Part shown: in pieces, positions 22,701 through 29,767 of the stretch
How the letters are laid out: the number at the start of each line of letters is the position of its first letter
How positions within the stretch are numbered: position 1 is the first letter of the stretch
Source: Acidimicrobiia bacterium
Lineage (GTDB): Bacteria; Actinomycetota; Acidimicrobiia; Acidimicrobiales; JANYDT01
Assembly: GCA_025359845.1 (NCBI GenBank)
Contig: JANYDT010000183.1
Location: forward strand, 1-33,416
Direction: 5' to 3'
DNA length: 33,416 bases
Notes under the pieces: model-generated
What the model saw: the letters and a program-made list of their open reading frames with translations, nothing else
The model's database searches: none
Told to the model about the DNA's origin: nothing
Program-made: the position numbers and the translations under genes

Positions 22701-23467
22701 CCGGTTGATGCTGCGATCACGCCGCTTCGCCGGGCTCGCCGGGCGGCCAGAGCAAACGCGGGTGACGGCGGGGCCGGGACCGCATTCGACCGTCCGAGAA
22801 TGATCATCCCGTTGCGATCGAGGATTGTCGTGTGGTTGTCGCCGGCTATTGCTCGCAGGTCAATATCGAGGCGATCCAGAAACGACCCCCAGGTGGCCAC
22901 GCCGTTCAGGCCATTGGTATGGTCGAAGGTCGGCACGGCGATGACAACAATCGGGCGATTCGTCACTCTCGACGTGACGGCTGCGCTGATGGTGGGTGCC
23001 CTGGTGCGCATCACAGTCCGGAAGTAGTCCCGGTCGCTGAGGTCCACCCTAGGGGCGTCGAGCGCCAGATTGGTCGACACGCTGAGCAAACCTCGCCGGT
23101 CGATCCATCCGAGTGATCCGGTTCGAATCCGCTGGCCCGTGATGATGGCATCGAAGTGGTCCTTCATCGCTGCTCGATCGGCCGCTCGTAACGCGGGACT
23201 GGCGGCGATGGTCATCAGAGTGTCGATGCGGTCTTCAAGCAGTTGCTCGGCCACGCTGGCGGTGTTCTGGGCATCGCGCAAATACCGTTGCATCACGAGG
23301 GCGCGATCGGTTCGGTACTGCTTCCAGGCCAGCGAACCGCCCAACAGGACGATCAGAGCGGCCAGGAGAAACAGAACCCTGGTGAGGGGGGCGGCCGACA
23401 TCAGCGAGTCGCCATTACCAGCGGGGCTCTCGTCGCGGTCCTCCGTTCGTTCGGGCATTTCCGGCAC
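19781..23467 (-). CDS. Multidomain sensor: Cache-like domain, three GAF-like regions, SpoIIE phosphatase and RsbW-like kinase
   Basis: This 1228-residue protein joins both arms of a partner switch. A membrane helix (29-47) and another (296-314) flank an extracellular Cache-like sensor. GAF-like regions follow at about 345-495, 515-670 and 690-840. A SpoIIE/PP2C phosphatase spans about 850-1077, with metal ligands in 'GGDWF' (883-887), 'GDVVGHG' (902-908), 'TDGLSE' (1020-1025) and 'QNDDVALL'. A GHKL anti-sigma-type kinase occupies 1085-1205, with N-box 'EAVTNAIEH' (1124-1132), 'SDGGRW' and 'GRGLVLMRSLMD'. The phosphatase would activate STAS antagonists and the kinase domain would inactivate them or bind a sigma factor. 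GTG 23467 is the first start, ATG 23458 an alternative. It lies 29 bases after the CHASE3 phosphatase gene and 4 bases before the STAS gene, so it sits in an operon. Confidence 0.9.
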   Translation of the reverse strand: MPEMPERTEDRDESPAGNGDSLMSAAPLTRVLFLLAALIVLLGGSLAWKQYRTDRALVMQRYLRDAQNTASVAEQLLEDRIDTLMTIAASPALRAADRAAMKDHFDAIITGQRIRTGSLGWIDRRGLLSVSTNLALDAPRVDLSDRDYFRTVMRTRAPTISAAVTSRVTNRPIVVIAVPTFDHTNGLNGVATWGSFLDRLDIDLRAIAGDNHTTILDRNGMIILGRSNAVPAPPSPAFALAARRARRSGVIAASTGPTGTKRRLVAFATVPSGQWLVVRDTSSARAFWPGRSSLVIETTILAGFALAIAVLGWRTHRSLTLAENRTRLALQRKEALRSLAANLTRAVSLADVAQVMTRDGTLAVEAAMLNVAATADFRPPGRDAAIPMALSPSLSQSLANQWTVLPSDVATPMRDAMTTATVVFVRDGEDRARYYPHLADSAKAGGITASASYPLVDSAGQVVGCIGFGWKGAQPFDLDQLTLLETAVQLCGQALERATLFDREQIARRRAEALQQLGTELTAAISTAEVAQVMVTKGVDALGGTAATLSAVSVTRPNLELLASHGYNGRPIPSWATWTVAEASPPTDAIRTGRPTVVTDLRTGSYQAFGPEFEAESDRSWIALPLAFGDTSAVLVVELRGRPEQQIAPEPALIAAVAAQGAQAFARVQRYEAALVSADRARLLALAISNLASAETRAEVASAFARSLPLFRCSGGVLAAVDGARTALDVVHMSGLPQSLEAAGAPDPLGSGRPLAIVTSSGIPLFISHQDDLGGLLHPGAVSVLTTDQKSWAVLPLATGGGVIGAAGLFFATPQSFDDEQRINLSSFAALCANSLARADRFEVEHEIAATLQSSLLPLVPGRIGESLLAGRYRPGTRNVSIGGDWFQAIELEGERFMLVIGDVVGHGIRSAAAMGKLSTATRALAPLFEDPAALLDQLDRVATGDPDTRFATMAVLYVDPRGGVIRTSLAGHPPPILRTADGSVVALDTSRGSVLGGLSARRTQSETRLDGPATVVLYTDGLSERRTEHVDDRTALLLQVVATSTDNPSAMADAILLEMLDGAQNDDVALLCVAIKTGEPTFQRTFSAEFGSLGVLRADLRHWLGSLSLSGDDVDDVLLAVGEAVTNAIEHGHSRDGRPIDFHAHRRGSSFNFTISDGGRWQAARPNDGQRGRGLVLMRSLMDDVTIDRGQTGTVVTLTKAAGRKIVGTTSVITSGAAVDAVEGLQK

Positions 23468-23496
23468 AGGGGGAAACTACTGCGCCGGTCGATCGC

Positions 23497-25089
23497 TCAA
23501 TTTTTCTCGCACTCCCGACAGATCAACACCATGGTGACGTCGTCGTGGAGCTGCTCCTGACTGAAAGCGCGAAGATCTTCGAAGCAGGCCTTGACCACCG
23601 GCTCGGCCACCTCGCACGGAAGGGTAATGATTAGTGACGCCAGCCGCTCCATTCCGTAAAAGATCTTGGCCGCGTCGCGGGCCTCGGTGAGGCCGTCGGT
23701 GTACACGCACAGCTTACCCCCGGGCTCGATCTCGGCCGTCTCGGTGCGCCATGTTGAGTGAAACGGACCGATGAGGGGGCCGGTCGGGCTGAGTTCTTGC
23801 ACTACTTCATTCTTGGTGGCCAGCAACGCCGGCGGATGACCGGCATTGGAATATCGGCATGAGCCGGTGCGGGTATCGATCAAGGCCACGAACGCAGTAA
23901 GGAAATTTGACTGGAGGTCACCGAGACGCTCAGCCAGCACGTCGAGGGCGCGGCTGGGACTAGCGGCGACACGGAGGGCGGCACGCAGAATCTCTCGGCA
24001 CTTCAAGGCGGTGATAGCCTGCGCCGCACCGTGGCCGGCGATGTCGAGGACGATCACACCCAAGACATGGGGTGACACCAGGCTCACGTCGTAGCAATCG
24101 CCGGCGAGGTACCCCTCCGCCGGGACGAGTTCGGCCGCGGCGGTCCATCCCTCAGGGAACGAGCCGAGTTCGCTGGCCAGCTCGCTGCGCAATTGGAACA
24201 CGAGGGTGGTGCTCTGTTCAATGGCTTCTCGGGCCCGGTTGGCCCGTTCCTCGGCCTGCGAAGCTTCGTTCAGGCGCGCCACCATGGTGGAACGCATCTC
24301 GTCGACATTCGAACCTAGCACGGCCACATCGGTGGCTCCGAGAGAAGGGACGGTGGCCGAGAGATCACCGCCAATGACTTGGCGGGCAGCCGCTGCGATG
24401 GCCCGAATCGGATGCAACACCCACCTATTGACCACGATGGCGGCGATGACGGTATAGGCGAATCCGAATATCGGAAATGCAACCACCAGCGCGGCGAGTT
24501 GGCGGGCGCGGTGCTCACGGTTTATCGTCATCCATCGTTGATTCGTCTCGAGCCTGGCCGACAGCGCGGCGAGACTGACGCGCAGACGGTCGAACTGAGG
24601 CGCGCCGACGTGGCCCCCGATCACCTTCTGAATCGCGGGTTGGCCTCTCGACTTCCGGACGGCGATTTCGGCGCCCGCTTCGGCTCGCCACGCCGCTCCG
24701 TCGCTTGCCACTGCTCGAAATCGGTCATAGGCCGGGGGGTCGCCGGTGCTCAGCGAGTCCGAGAGCCCGGCCTGTAGCCGCGCCACGTTGACCCTGCTGT
24801 TTCGATACGCCTCAAGGAAAGTCTGACTGAAAGTCTGATTGCCGGTGATCAAATAGCCACGATTGGCGGTCTCCATCTCAACGTACGACGCACTCAATCG
24901 CAGGGCCTGTTCCAGGTTCCCGTTGGCGCGGGACTCTTTCCGGCCGTACGCGCTTCTTGATCCCGAAATCCACAGGGCCACTCCGCCCAACATCGACAGC
25001 AACGCCAGGTAGCCGACGGCAAGCAAAGCCAGGCGGCGTCTGAGCAACATGCGCTGGATTGTACGATTGACAGTACGAACTCCTGTCAT
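23497..25089 (-). CDS. Membrane CHASE3-HAMP-SpoIIE serine phosphatase
   Basis: This 530-residue protein has a membrane helix at 19-43, an extracellular CHASE3-type domain (about 48-190, with 'ETANRGYLITGNQTF'), a second helix (197-221), a HAMP linker (222-275), a short coiled coil, and a SpoIIE/PP2C phosphatase (about 318-526). Its metal ligands lie in 'AGDCYD' (D331), 'LDIAGHG' (D349), 'YTDGLTEARD' (D465) and 'LHDDV' (516-517). Such proteins dephosphorylate STAS antagonists in answer to an outside signal. It is the first gene of the minus-strand operon that continues with the phosphatase-kinase fusion and the STAS gene. The start codon at 25089 lies 142 bases from the divergent catalase. No promoter of the stress type was found on this strand. 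Confidence 0.9.
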   Translation of the reverse strand: MTGVRTVNRTIQRMLLRRRLALLAVGYLALLSMLGGVALWISGSRSAYGRKESRANGNLEQALRLSASYVEMETANRGYLITGNQTFSQTFLEAYRNSRVNVARLQAGLSDSLSTGDPPAYDRFRAVASDGAAWRAEAGAEIAVRKSRGQPAIQKVIGGHVGAPQFDRLRVSLAALSARLETNQRWMTINREHRARQLAALVVAFPIFGFAYTVIAAIVVNRWVLHPIRAIAAAARQVIGGDLSATVPSLGATDVAVLGSNVDEMRSTMVARLNEASQAEERANRAREAIEQSTTLVFQLRSELASELGSFPEGWTAAAELVPAEGYLAGDCYDVSLVSPHVLGVIVLDIAGHGAAQAITALKCREILRAALRVAASPSRALDVLAERLGDLQSNFLTAFVALIDTRTGSCRYSNAGHPPALLATKNEVVQELSPTGPLIGPFHSTWRTETAEIEPGGKLCVYTDGLTEARDAAKIFYGMERLASLIITLPCEVAEPVVKACFEDLRAFSQEQLHDDVTMVLICRECEKN

Positions 25090-25117
25090 CGGCGTGGCGA
25101 TCCGGCGACGAGCGCGC

Positions 25118-25142
25118 GTTTGGGGTGTGCCCCGGCGGGTAC
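25118..25142 (+). promoter_or_regulatory. SigB/SigF-type promoter upstream of the catalase gene
   Basis: GTTT (25118-25121), exactly 15 bases, then GGGTAC (25137-25142). Transcription would start near 25149, about 80 bases before the catalase ATG. Control of large catalases by the general stress sigma factor is well known in other bacteria, which supports this site. Confidence 0.75.
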
Positions 25143-25230
25143 CCGAGTGCTCAACATGCCCGAATACTCAACAAGAGCGCAGTCAGGTGGCTTCGACCGC
25201 TTGGCGCCGGAAGGCTGACCGGAGATCATC

Positions 25231-27309
25231 ATGACCAGTAAAAACCCCGAAAACATAAATACGCAGGGGACCACCGGCGACGGCGGTGAACTACACCAAT
25301 TGGCGGGCTCCGGCGAGCAGCTCACGACAAATCACGGCACCCCCGTGAGCGACGACCAGAACTCTCTGCGGGCGGGCCGGCGCGGACCGACCCTGCTGGA
25401 AGACTTCGTCGTACGCGAGAAGATCTTTCACTTCGATCACGAACGAATCCCCGAGCGGATCGTGCACGCGCGTGGCTCCGGCGCGCATGGGTACTTCGAA
25501 TGCACTGACCCGATTCCGGAGCTGACGCGGGCATCGCTCTTCCAGGAAAAGGGCCATCGAGTACCTGTGTTCGCCCGCTTCTCGACCGTGGCGGGGGGTG
25601 CTGGTTCGGCTGACACGCCACGAGACGTGCGCGGCTTTGCCGTGAAGTTTTACACCCAGGAGGGCAATTGGGACCTCGTGGGCAACAACATCCCGGTGTT
25701 CTTCATCCAGGATGCCATCAAGTTTCCCGATCTCATCCACGCGGTGAAGATGGAAGCCGATCGCGGATTTCCCCAAGCGGCGACTGCGCACGACACCTTC
25801 TGGGATTTCGCGAGCCTCGTGCCCGAGACGACCCACATGCTCATGTGGGCCATGTCGGACCGGACCCTGCCCCGGTCACTACGGATGATGGACGGCTTCG
25901 GCATACACACCTTCAGGCTCGTGGACGCGAATGGGGGCTCACGCTTCGTAAAGTTTCACTGGCGCCCGACGCTCGGCGTGCAATCCACTTTGTGGGACGA
26001 AGCCGTGAAAATCGCGGGCGCCGATTCCGACTTCCATCGCCGTGACCTGCACGACGCAATTGCGGGCGGCCACTTCCCATCCTGGGACCTCTCTATTCAG
26101 GTTTTCGACGACGAGTTCGCCGCGTCCCAGCCTTACGACGTGCTCGACTCCACCAAACTCATCCCCGAGGAACAAATTCCTCTGCGGGTCATCGGGCGAA
26201 TGGTGCTCGACCGCAACCCCGCCAACTTCTTCGCCGAAACCGAACAGGTCGCCTTTCTTCCTTCCAACGTCGTGGCGGGAATAGACTTCTCTGACGATCC
26301 GCTGCTCCAAGGCCGTCTCTTCAGCTATCTCGACACCCAGCACTCGCGCCTCGGGTCGGTGAACTTTCATCAGCTCCCGATCAACCAGGCGAAGTGCCCT
26401 GTCGCGAACTTCCAACGCGACGGCCACATGCAGACGACGGTACCGACGGGCCGAGCGAACTACGAACCCAATAGCCTCGACGAAACGGGAGAAGACGTGG
26501 GTCCCAGGGAAAACCCCGAGGGTGGGTTCCGCACCCACAGCGGCGCGTTGAGCGACGGATCATCCAAGGTCCGCGAGCGCGCTGACCGGTTCGCCGATCA
26601 TTACAGCCAGGCGACCATGTTCTGGCACTCCCAGACCCCGAACGAACAGGCCCACGTGGTGTCGGCGTTCGTCTTTGAGCTCTCAAAGGTGACAGCGTCC
26701 CATATACGCCTGCGAATGCTCTCCAACTTGGTCGATGTCGCCCCCGACCTCGCCGCCCACGTCGCCGCTCAACTGGGGCTTTCGGTCCCCGGCGCGTCGA
26801 CGCCAGCGTGTCCGGCGACGAAGATGGCGCCCTCCCGCGCGTTGTCGATTCAGGCCAATGCCACGCCCACGTTACAGGGGCGAAAGGTCGCCATATTGAT
26901 GGCCGAGGGATCATCGAAAGCGAAGGCCGACGAACTCACCTCCGCACTCGAGGCCGCCGGGGCGGGGGTGGTGTTGGTGGCGCCTACCGTGAATGTGAAA
27001 CTCGGTCGCACGACCGTTGCCGTCGATGGCCAGTTGGCCGGTACCCCGTCGTTCCTGTTCGATGCCGTGGCGTTGATATTGACCCAAGAAGCGGCGCAGT
27101 CGCTCACCGCCAACCCAGCGGCGGTGCAGTTCGTGAGAGATGCTTACAACCACCTCAAAGCCATCGGGTCCACGACGGACTCTCGAGCACTCATTGAGGC
27201 TGCTGGCGTTGATCCCGACGACGCCGTCACCGGACTCGACGAAGCGTTCGTCACGGCCGCCTCGACACGCTTTTTCCAACGCGAGCCGGCTTTGCCGACG
27301 CTGGCCTGA
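25231..27309 (+). CDS. katE: Large-subunit catalase, KatE/HPII type
   Basis: This 692-residue protein is a clade 2 large catalase that breaks down hydrogen peroxide with a heme. Catalytic His79 ('RIVHARG'), Asn152 ('GNNIPVFF') and heme-ligand Tyr366 ('LFSYLDTQ') match E. coli HPII residues 128, 201 and 415 with one constant offset of 49. The barrel ends near residue 540, followed by a flavodoxin/DJ-1-like C-terminal domain ('[27 protein letters not shown]') as expected for the large class. The N-terminus is shorter than in E. coli and hydrophilic, with no signal peptide. ATG 25231 has a good ribosome binding site (GGAG at 25221-25224). It is divergent from the phosphatase operon and sits behind a stress-type promoter. 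Confidence 0.95.
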   Translation: MTSKNPENINTQGTTGDGGELHQLAGSGEQLTTNHGTPVSDDQNSLRAGRRGPTLLEDFVVREKIFHFDHERIPERIVHARGSGAHGYFECTDPIPELTRASLFQEKGHRVPVFARFSTVAGGAGSADTPRDVRGFAVKFYTQEGNWDLVGNNIPVFFIQDAIKFPDLIHAVKMEADRGFPQAATAHDTFWDFASLVPETTHMLMWAMSDRTLPRSLRMMDGFGIHTFRLVDANGGSRFVKFHWRPTLGVQSTLWDEAVKIAGADSDFHRRDLHDAIAGGHFPSWDLSIQVFDDEFAASQPYDVLDSTKLIPEEQIPLRVIGRMVLDRNPANFFAETEQVAFLPSNVVAGIDFSDDPLLQGRLFSYLDTQHSRLGSVNFHQLPINQAKCPVANFQRDGHMQTTVPTGRANYEPNSLDETGEDVGPRENPEGGFRTHSGALSDGSSKVRERADRFADHYSQATMFWHSQTPNEQAHVVSAFVFELSKVTASHIRLRMLSNLVDVAPDLAAHVAAQLGLSVPGASTPACPATKMAPSRALSIQANATPTLQGRKVAILMAEGSSKAKADELTSALEAAGAGVVLVAPTVNVKLGRTTVAVDGQLAGTPSFLFDAVALILTQEAAQSLTANPAAVQFVRDAYNHLKAIGSTTDSRALIEAAGVDPDDAVTGLDEAFVTAASTRFFQREPALPTLA

Positions 27310-27553
27310 GCCCGTCCGCGCCCATCGGGACGCCTGACGGCATTAGCCGCGGCGTCATGTAAGGTGGCGGTCAGCACGAAATTATCCCTTACGTGTTGAG
27401 TCGAAGTTGCTTGGCTCGGGAGCGATGCTCTGGACCCCGGTAACGTTTGCATGTATCCAATACTCGGGAGAGGCAGATGTTTCAAGCAGGCGTCGGTGAT
27501 CGTTTGCCGGGCGGCGGTATCCTTTTCTGCGTTCCGGCAACGATGGGTTTGTC

Positions 27554-28009
27554 GTGTGGCTGCAAGGCGAGCATGACACGTCGAACGTCTCAGCGCTGAC
27601 GCAGATGCTGTCACAGGCCATTGCTTCGGAGTACCAAACCGTCATCGTGAATTTGAGCGGAGTCGAGTTCATGGGTGCCGCCACCGTCGGTGTCATCATT
27701 GCCGCTCGGGAACGCCTTCGCCTGTCATCACGAAACTTGGCGATTCGGGCCCCTTCTCACTGCGCCTTGAGAATTCTCGATTTATGTGGATTCTCGGAAT
27801 TTCTAGACGGCGAGCCGACCGAGGTGACGCTACCCACGGGACCGGCGGGGGCCCTTGCCACTTGGGTCGAGGTGCCGGTTGCCGCGGATGGATCGCAGAG
27901 ATGTCGCCACGAAAGACCCCCAAATACTTCCACGGAGGCTGAGCCGCCAGAGCCGGAATCCGTCCTTTGTGAGCCGCGGGCCACCGTTGCCGGGCCCGGG
28001 GGATCGTGA
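27554..28009 (+). CDS. STAS-domain protein, possibly with a frameshifted N-terminus
   Basis: The visible frame encodes 151 residues. A STAS domain fills the first 100 ('VWLQGEHDTSNVSALTQ' region, 'IVNLSGVEFMGAATVGVIIAARERLRLSSR', 'SHCALRILDLCGFSEFL'), then an acidic, Pro/Glu-rich tail. It would act as an anti-sigma antagonist or STAS-type sensor partner. In relatives I recall, residues precede 'VVWL.GEHD'. Here GTG 27554 starts almost at the domain edge with a weak ribosome binding site, while ATG 27478 behind GGGAGAGG (27465-27472) has an excellent one but reads in another frame and stops at 27600. Skipping one base between 27520 and 27550 would join them. The gene is 3 bases before a GAF-ANTAR gene. 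The gap 27310-27477 shows no clear promoter. Confidence 0.75.
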   Translation: MWLQGEHDTSNVSALTQMLSQAIASEYQTVIVNLSGVEFMGAATVGVIIAARERLRLSSRNLAIRAPSHCALRILDLCGFSEFLDGEPTEVTLPTGPAGALATWVEVPVAADGSQRCRHERPPNTSTEAEPPEPESVLCEPRATVAGPGGS

Positions 28010-28012
28010 GCC

Positions 28013-28726
28013 GTGCCAGGTGAGCGCCGGTTAGGTATCCTCACTCGTCTGGTGGGCCCTACGGCTTCCGGCATGGAGACCAAACTGCTGTGCGCGGTAT
28101 GTGTCGAGGTTACGGGAGTCACCGGAGCGGGCATCATGTTGATGTCGGGCGACATGCCGTCGGGGTCGGTGTGCACGACCAGCACGGTGAGTGAACTCAT
28201 TGAGAAGTTGCAATACGAGTTGGGCGAGGGTCCGTCGGTTGACGCGCACAACAAGGACCGGCCCGTGCTCGAACCTGATCTTGCTGATCCGAAAGTTCCG
28301 CGATGGCTGGCCTTCAGCGGGCCAGCCATTACTGCTGGCGTTCGGGCCGTTTTTGGCTTCCCCCTCCAAGTAGGTGCGGTTCGGCTCGGAGCACTGACTC
28401 TGTACTGCGATCGTGTCGGGCCGTTGACCGATGATCAGCACGCCGACGCGTTAGTGATGGCCGACGTGGCGGCGCAGGCCGTTTTGGTATTACAGGCGAA
28501 TGCTCCACTGGGAACGCTCGCCTCGGAACTGGAGACGGGCGGTGACTTCCAGTATGTCGTGCACCAGGCGGCCGGCATGGTGGCTGTACAACTCGATGTC
28601 AACGTGGCTGACGCGATGATCCGGATGAGGGGGCACGCCTTCGCCCACGACCGTCGCCTCGCCGACGTGGCGGGAGATGTCGTGGCCCGAGTTCTGCATT
28701 TCGACGAACTCGACCTCGACGATTAA
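28013..28726 (+). CDS. GAF-ANTAR domain protein
   Basis: This 237-residue protein has a GAF domain (about 15-165, 'CVEVTGVTGAGIMLMSGD', 'ELGEGPSVDA', 'VFGFPLQVGAVRLGALTLY') and a C-terminal ANTAR domain (about 178-232, 'VVHQAAGMVAVQLDVNVADAMIRMRGHAF' region with the Asn-free actinobacterial pattern). ANTAR domains bind RNA hairpins and prevent transcription termination; the GAF domain would sense a small ligand. GTG 28013 follows a GGGGGA site and is 3 bases after the STAS gene, so the two are in one operon. RNA targets are not identified. Confidence 0.85.
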   Translation: MPGERRLGILTRLVGPTASGMETKLLCAVCVEVTGVTGAGIMLMSGDMPSGSVCTTSTVSELIEKLQYELGEGPSVDAHNKDRPVLEPDLADPKVPRWLAFSGPAITAGVRAVFGFPLQVGAVRLGALTLYCDRVGPLTDDQHADALVMADVAAQAVLVLQANAPLGTLASELETGGDFQYVVHQAAGMVAVQLDVNVADAMIRMRGHAFAHDRRLADVAGDVVARVLHFDELDLDD

Positions 28727-28729
28727 GCC

Positions 28730-28802
28730 TCGAGGTGAAATTCGAACATACAGCGGGCCCCTATGACCTGCATCGAGGTAAAGCTTTCGAACATACACGG
28801 GC
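28730..28802. repeat. Imperfect direct repeat between the two GAF-ANTAR genes
   Basis: TCGAGGT-AAA-TTCGAACATACA-CGGGC occurs at 28730-28758 and again, with small insertions, at 28773-28802. The core TTCGAACATACA is exact in both. It lies between the two GAF-ANTAR genes and could be a paired regulator site or RNA element. The rest of the gap up to 28880 is AT-richer than its surroundings and shows no clear promoter. Confidence 0.65.
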
Positions 28803-28895
28803 GCACGGTTACGTTTGGAGCGGTACTTGTAGAGACTATTTGTATAGAGTATTAGACGTACGTTCCTACTCACCGTCGAAATGACCGGAGATCAG

Positions 28896-29705
28896 ATGTC
28901 CAGAGAATCGATGCTCGCCAAAACGCTCATCGAGCTGGCTGACACCCTGGTCGCCGATTTCGACGTGGTCGAGCTTCTGACCATCCTTGCCGATCGATGC
29001 GTCGACGTACTTGATGTCGGGGCCGCCGGCCTGATGCTGGCCGGACCCGATGGAAGACTACGAGTAATGGCCTCGTCAAGTGAGAAGATGCGGTTCTTGG
29101 AGCTGTTCGAGCTGCAATCGCAAGAAGGGCCTTGCTTGGACTGCTATCGGACGGGGCAACCGGTGGTCAACCAAGATTTGGCCAAGGTCAACGGCCGCTG
29201 GCCCCGGTTCGGACCGGAAGCGACCGCCGCCGGGTTCCGTTCCGTGCACGCGCTGCCCATGCGTCTTCGTGGTTCCATCATTGGCGCTCTCAACTTGTTT
29301 CATGTTGAGGTGGGCACGATGCGTTCAGCCGACATTGAGGCCGCCCAAGCCTTCGCCGACGTTGCCACCATCGCCATCCTTCAGCACCGAGCGAAGCTCG
29401 AGGCGCAAGTCGTGAACGAGCAGCTCAATCAAGCTCTCAACAGCCGAATCGTAATCGAGCAAGCCAAGGGCATGATCGCTCAGCGAGAAGGTATCGACAT
29501 GGCGGAAGCGTTCGCCCGCTTGCGTAACCAAGCCCGCGAGCGGAACCTTCGGCTCGCCGATTTTGCTCGCCAAGTCATCACCGGAACGCGCGGCGCCCTT
29601 GACGGATCCGCCTTTGACGGATCGGCTCTTGACGGATCGGCTCTTGACGGATCTGCTCTTGACGGATCGGCGCCCACGAACTCCGTCCTGAGAAACCGTC
29701 CCTGA
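28896..29705 (+). CDS. GAF-ANTAR domain protein with ALDGS repeat tail
   Basis: This protein of about 269 residues has a GAF domain (about 15-165, 'DVLDVGAAGLMLAGPDGRL', 'LELQSQEGPCLDCYRTGQPVVNQDL'-type region, 'ALPMRLRGSIIGALNLFH') and an ANTAR domain (about 175-228, 'ALNSRIVIEQAKGMIAQREGIDMAEAF', then 'LRLADFARQVI'). The tail holds five copies of the pentapeptide A(L/F)DGS. It should sense a ligand through GAF and control antitermination through ANTAR. ATG 28896 is preferred: GGAG (28887-28890) lies 5 bases ahead, in a context nearly the same as that of the catalase. ATG 28881 is in frame but lacks a ribosome binding site. The tail is likely disordered and may vary in copy number. Confidence 0.87.
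   Translation: MSRESMLAKTLIELADTLVADFDVVELLTILADRCVDVLDVGAAGLMLAGPDGRLRVMASSSEKMRFLELFELQSQEGPCLDCYRTGQPVVNQDLAKVNGRWPRFGPEATAAGFRSVHALPMRLRGSIIGALNLFHVEVGTMRSADIEAAQAFADVATIAILQHRAKLEAQVVNEQLNQALNSRIVIEQAKGMIAQREGIDMAEAFARLRNQARERNLRLADFARQVITGTRGALDGSAFDGSALDGSALDGSALDGSAPTNSVLRNRP
29595..29669. repeat. In-frame 15-bp tandem repeat, five copies
   Basis: Five units of the form GCY-YTT-GAC-GGA-TCN run from 29595 to 29669 inside the GAF-ANTAR gene and encode A(L/F)DGS. Units 3 and 5 are identical; the others differ at one to three bases. The length is a multiple of three, so copy changes would keep the frame. Confidence 0.95.
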
Positions 29706-29733
29706 GAAACGGGGCGGCCCCGACGGGCGGAGC

Positions 29734-29767
29734 GGTCAGTCGTGGAGGGCGGTCAGTCGTGGAGGGC
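29734..29767. repeat. 17-bp perfect tandem duplication across a stop codon
   Basis: GGTCAGTCGTGGAGGGC occurs at 29734-29750 and again at 29751-29767. The second copy holds the stop codon and last codons of the minus-strand gene ending at 29753, so the gene end is duplicated. A similar short duplication (GTCC(C)TGAGAAAC, 29685-29696 and 29698-29710) spans the stop of the GAF-ANTAR gene. Confidence 0.9.

Noticed and set aside
22212-23027. Long plus-strand frame of 271 codons opposite the phosphatase-kinase gene
   Set aside because: The translation is Arg/Ala-rich without family motifs and lies fully antisense to a gene with clear domains; typical of high-GC shadows.
25137-25144. GGGTACCC palindrome giving a possible minus-strand -10 for the phosphatase operon
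   Set aside because: No GTTT or GNNT-like -35 lies 14-17 bases upstream on the minus strand.
27443-27472. GTTT followed by GGGAGA upstream of the STAS gene
   Set aside because: The -10 matches only three of six bases and overlaps what is better explained as a ribosome binding site.
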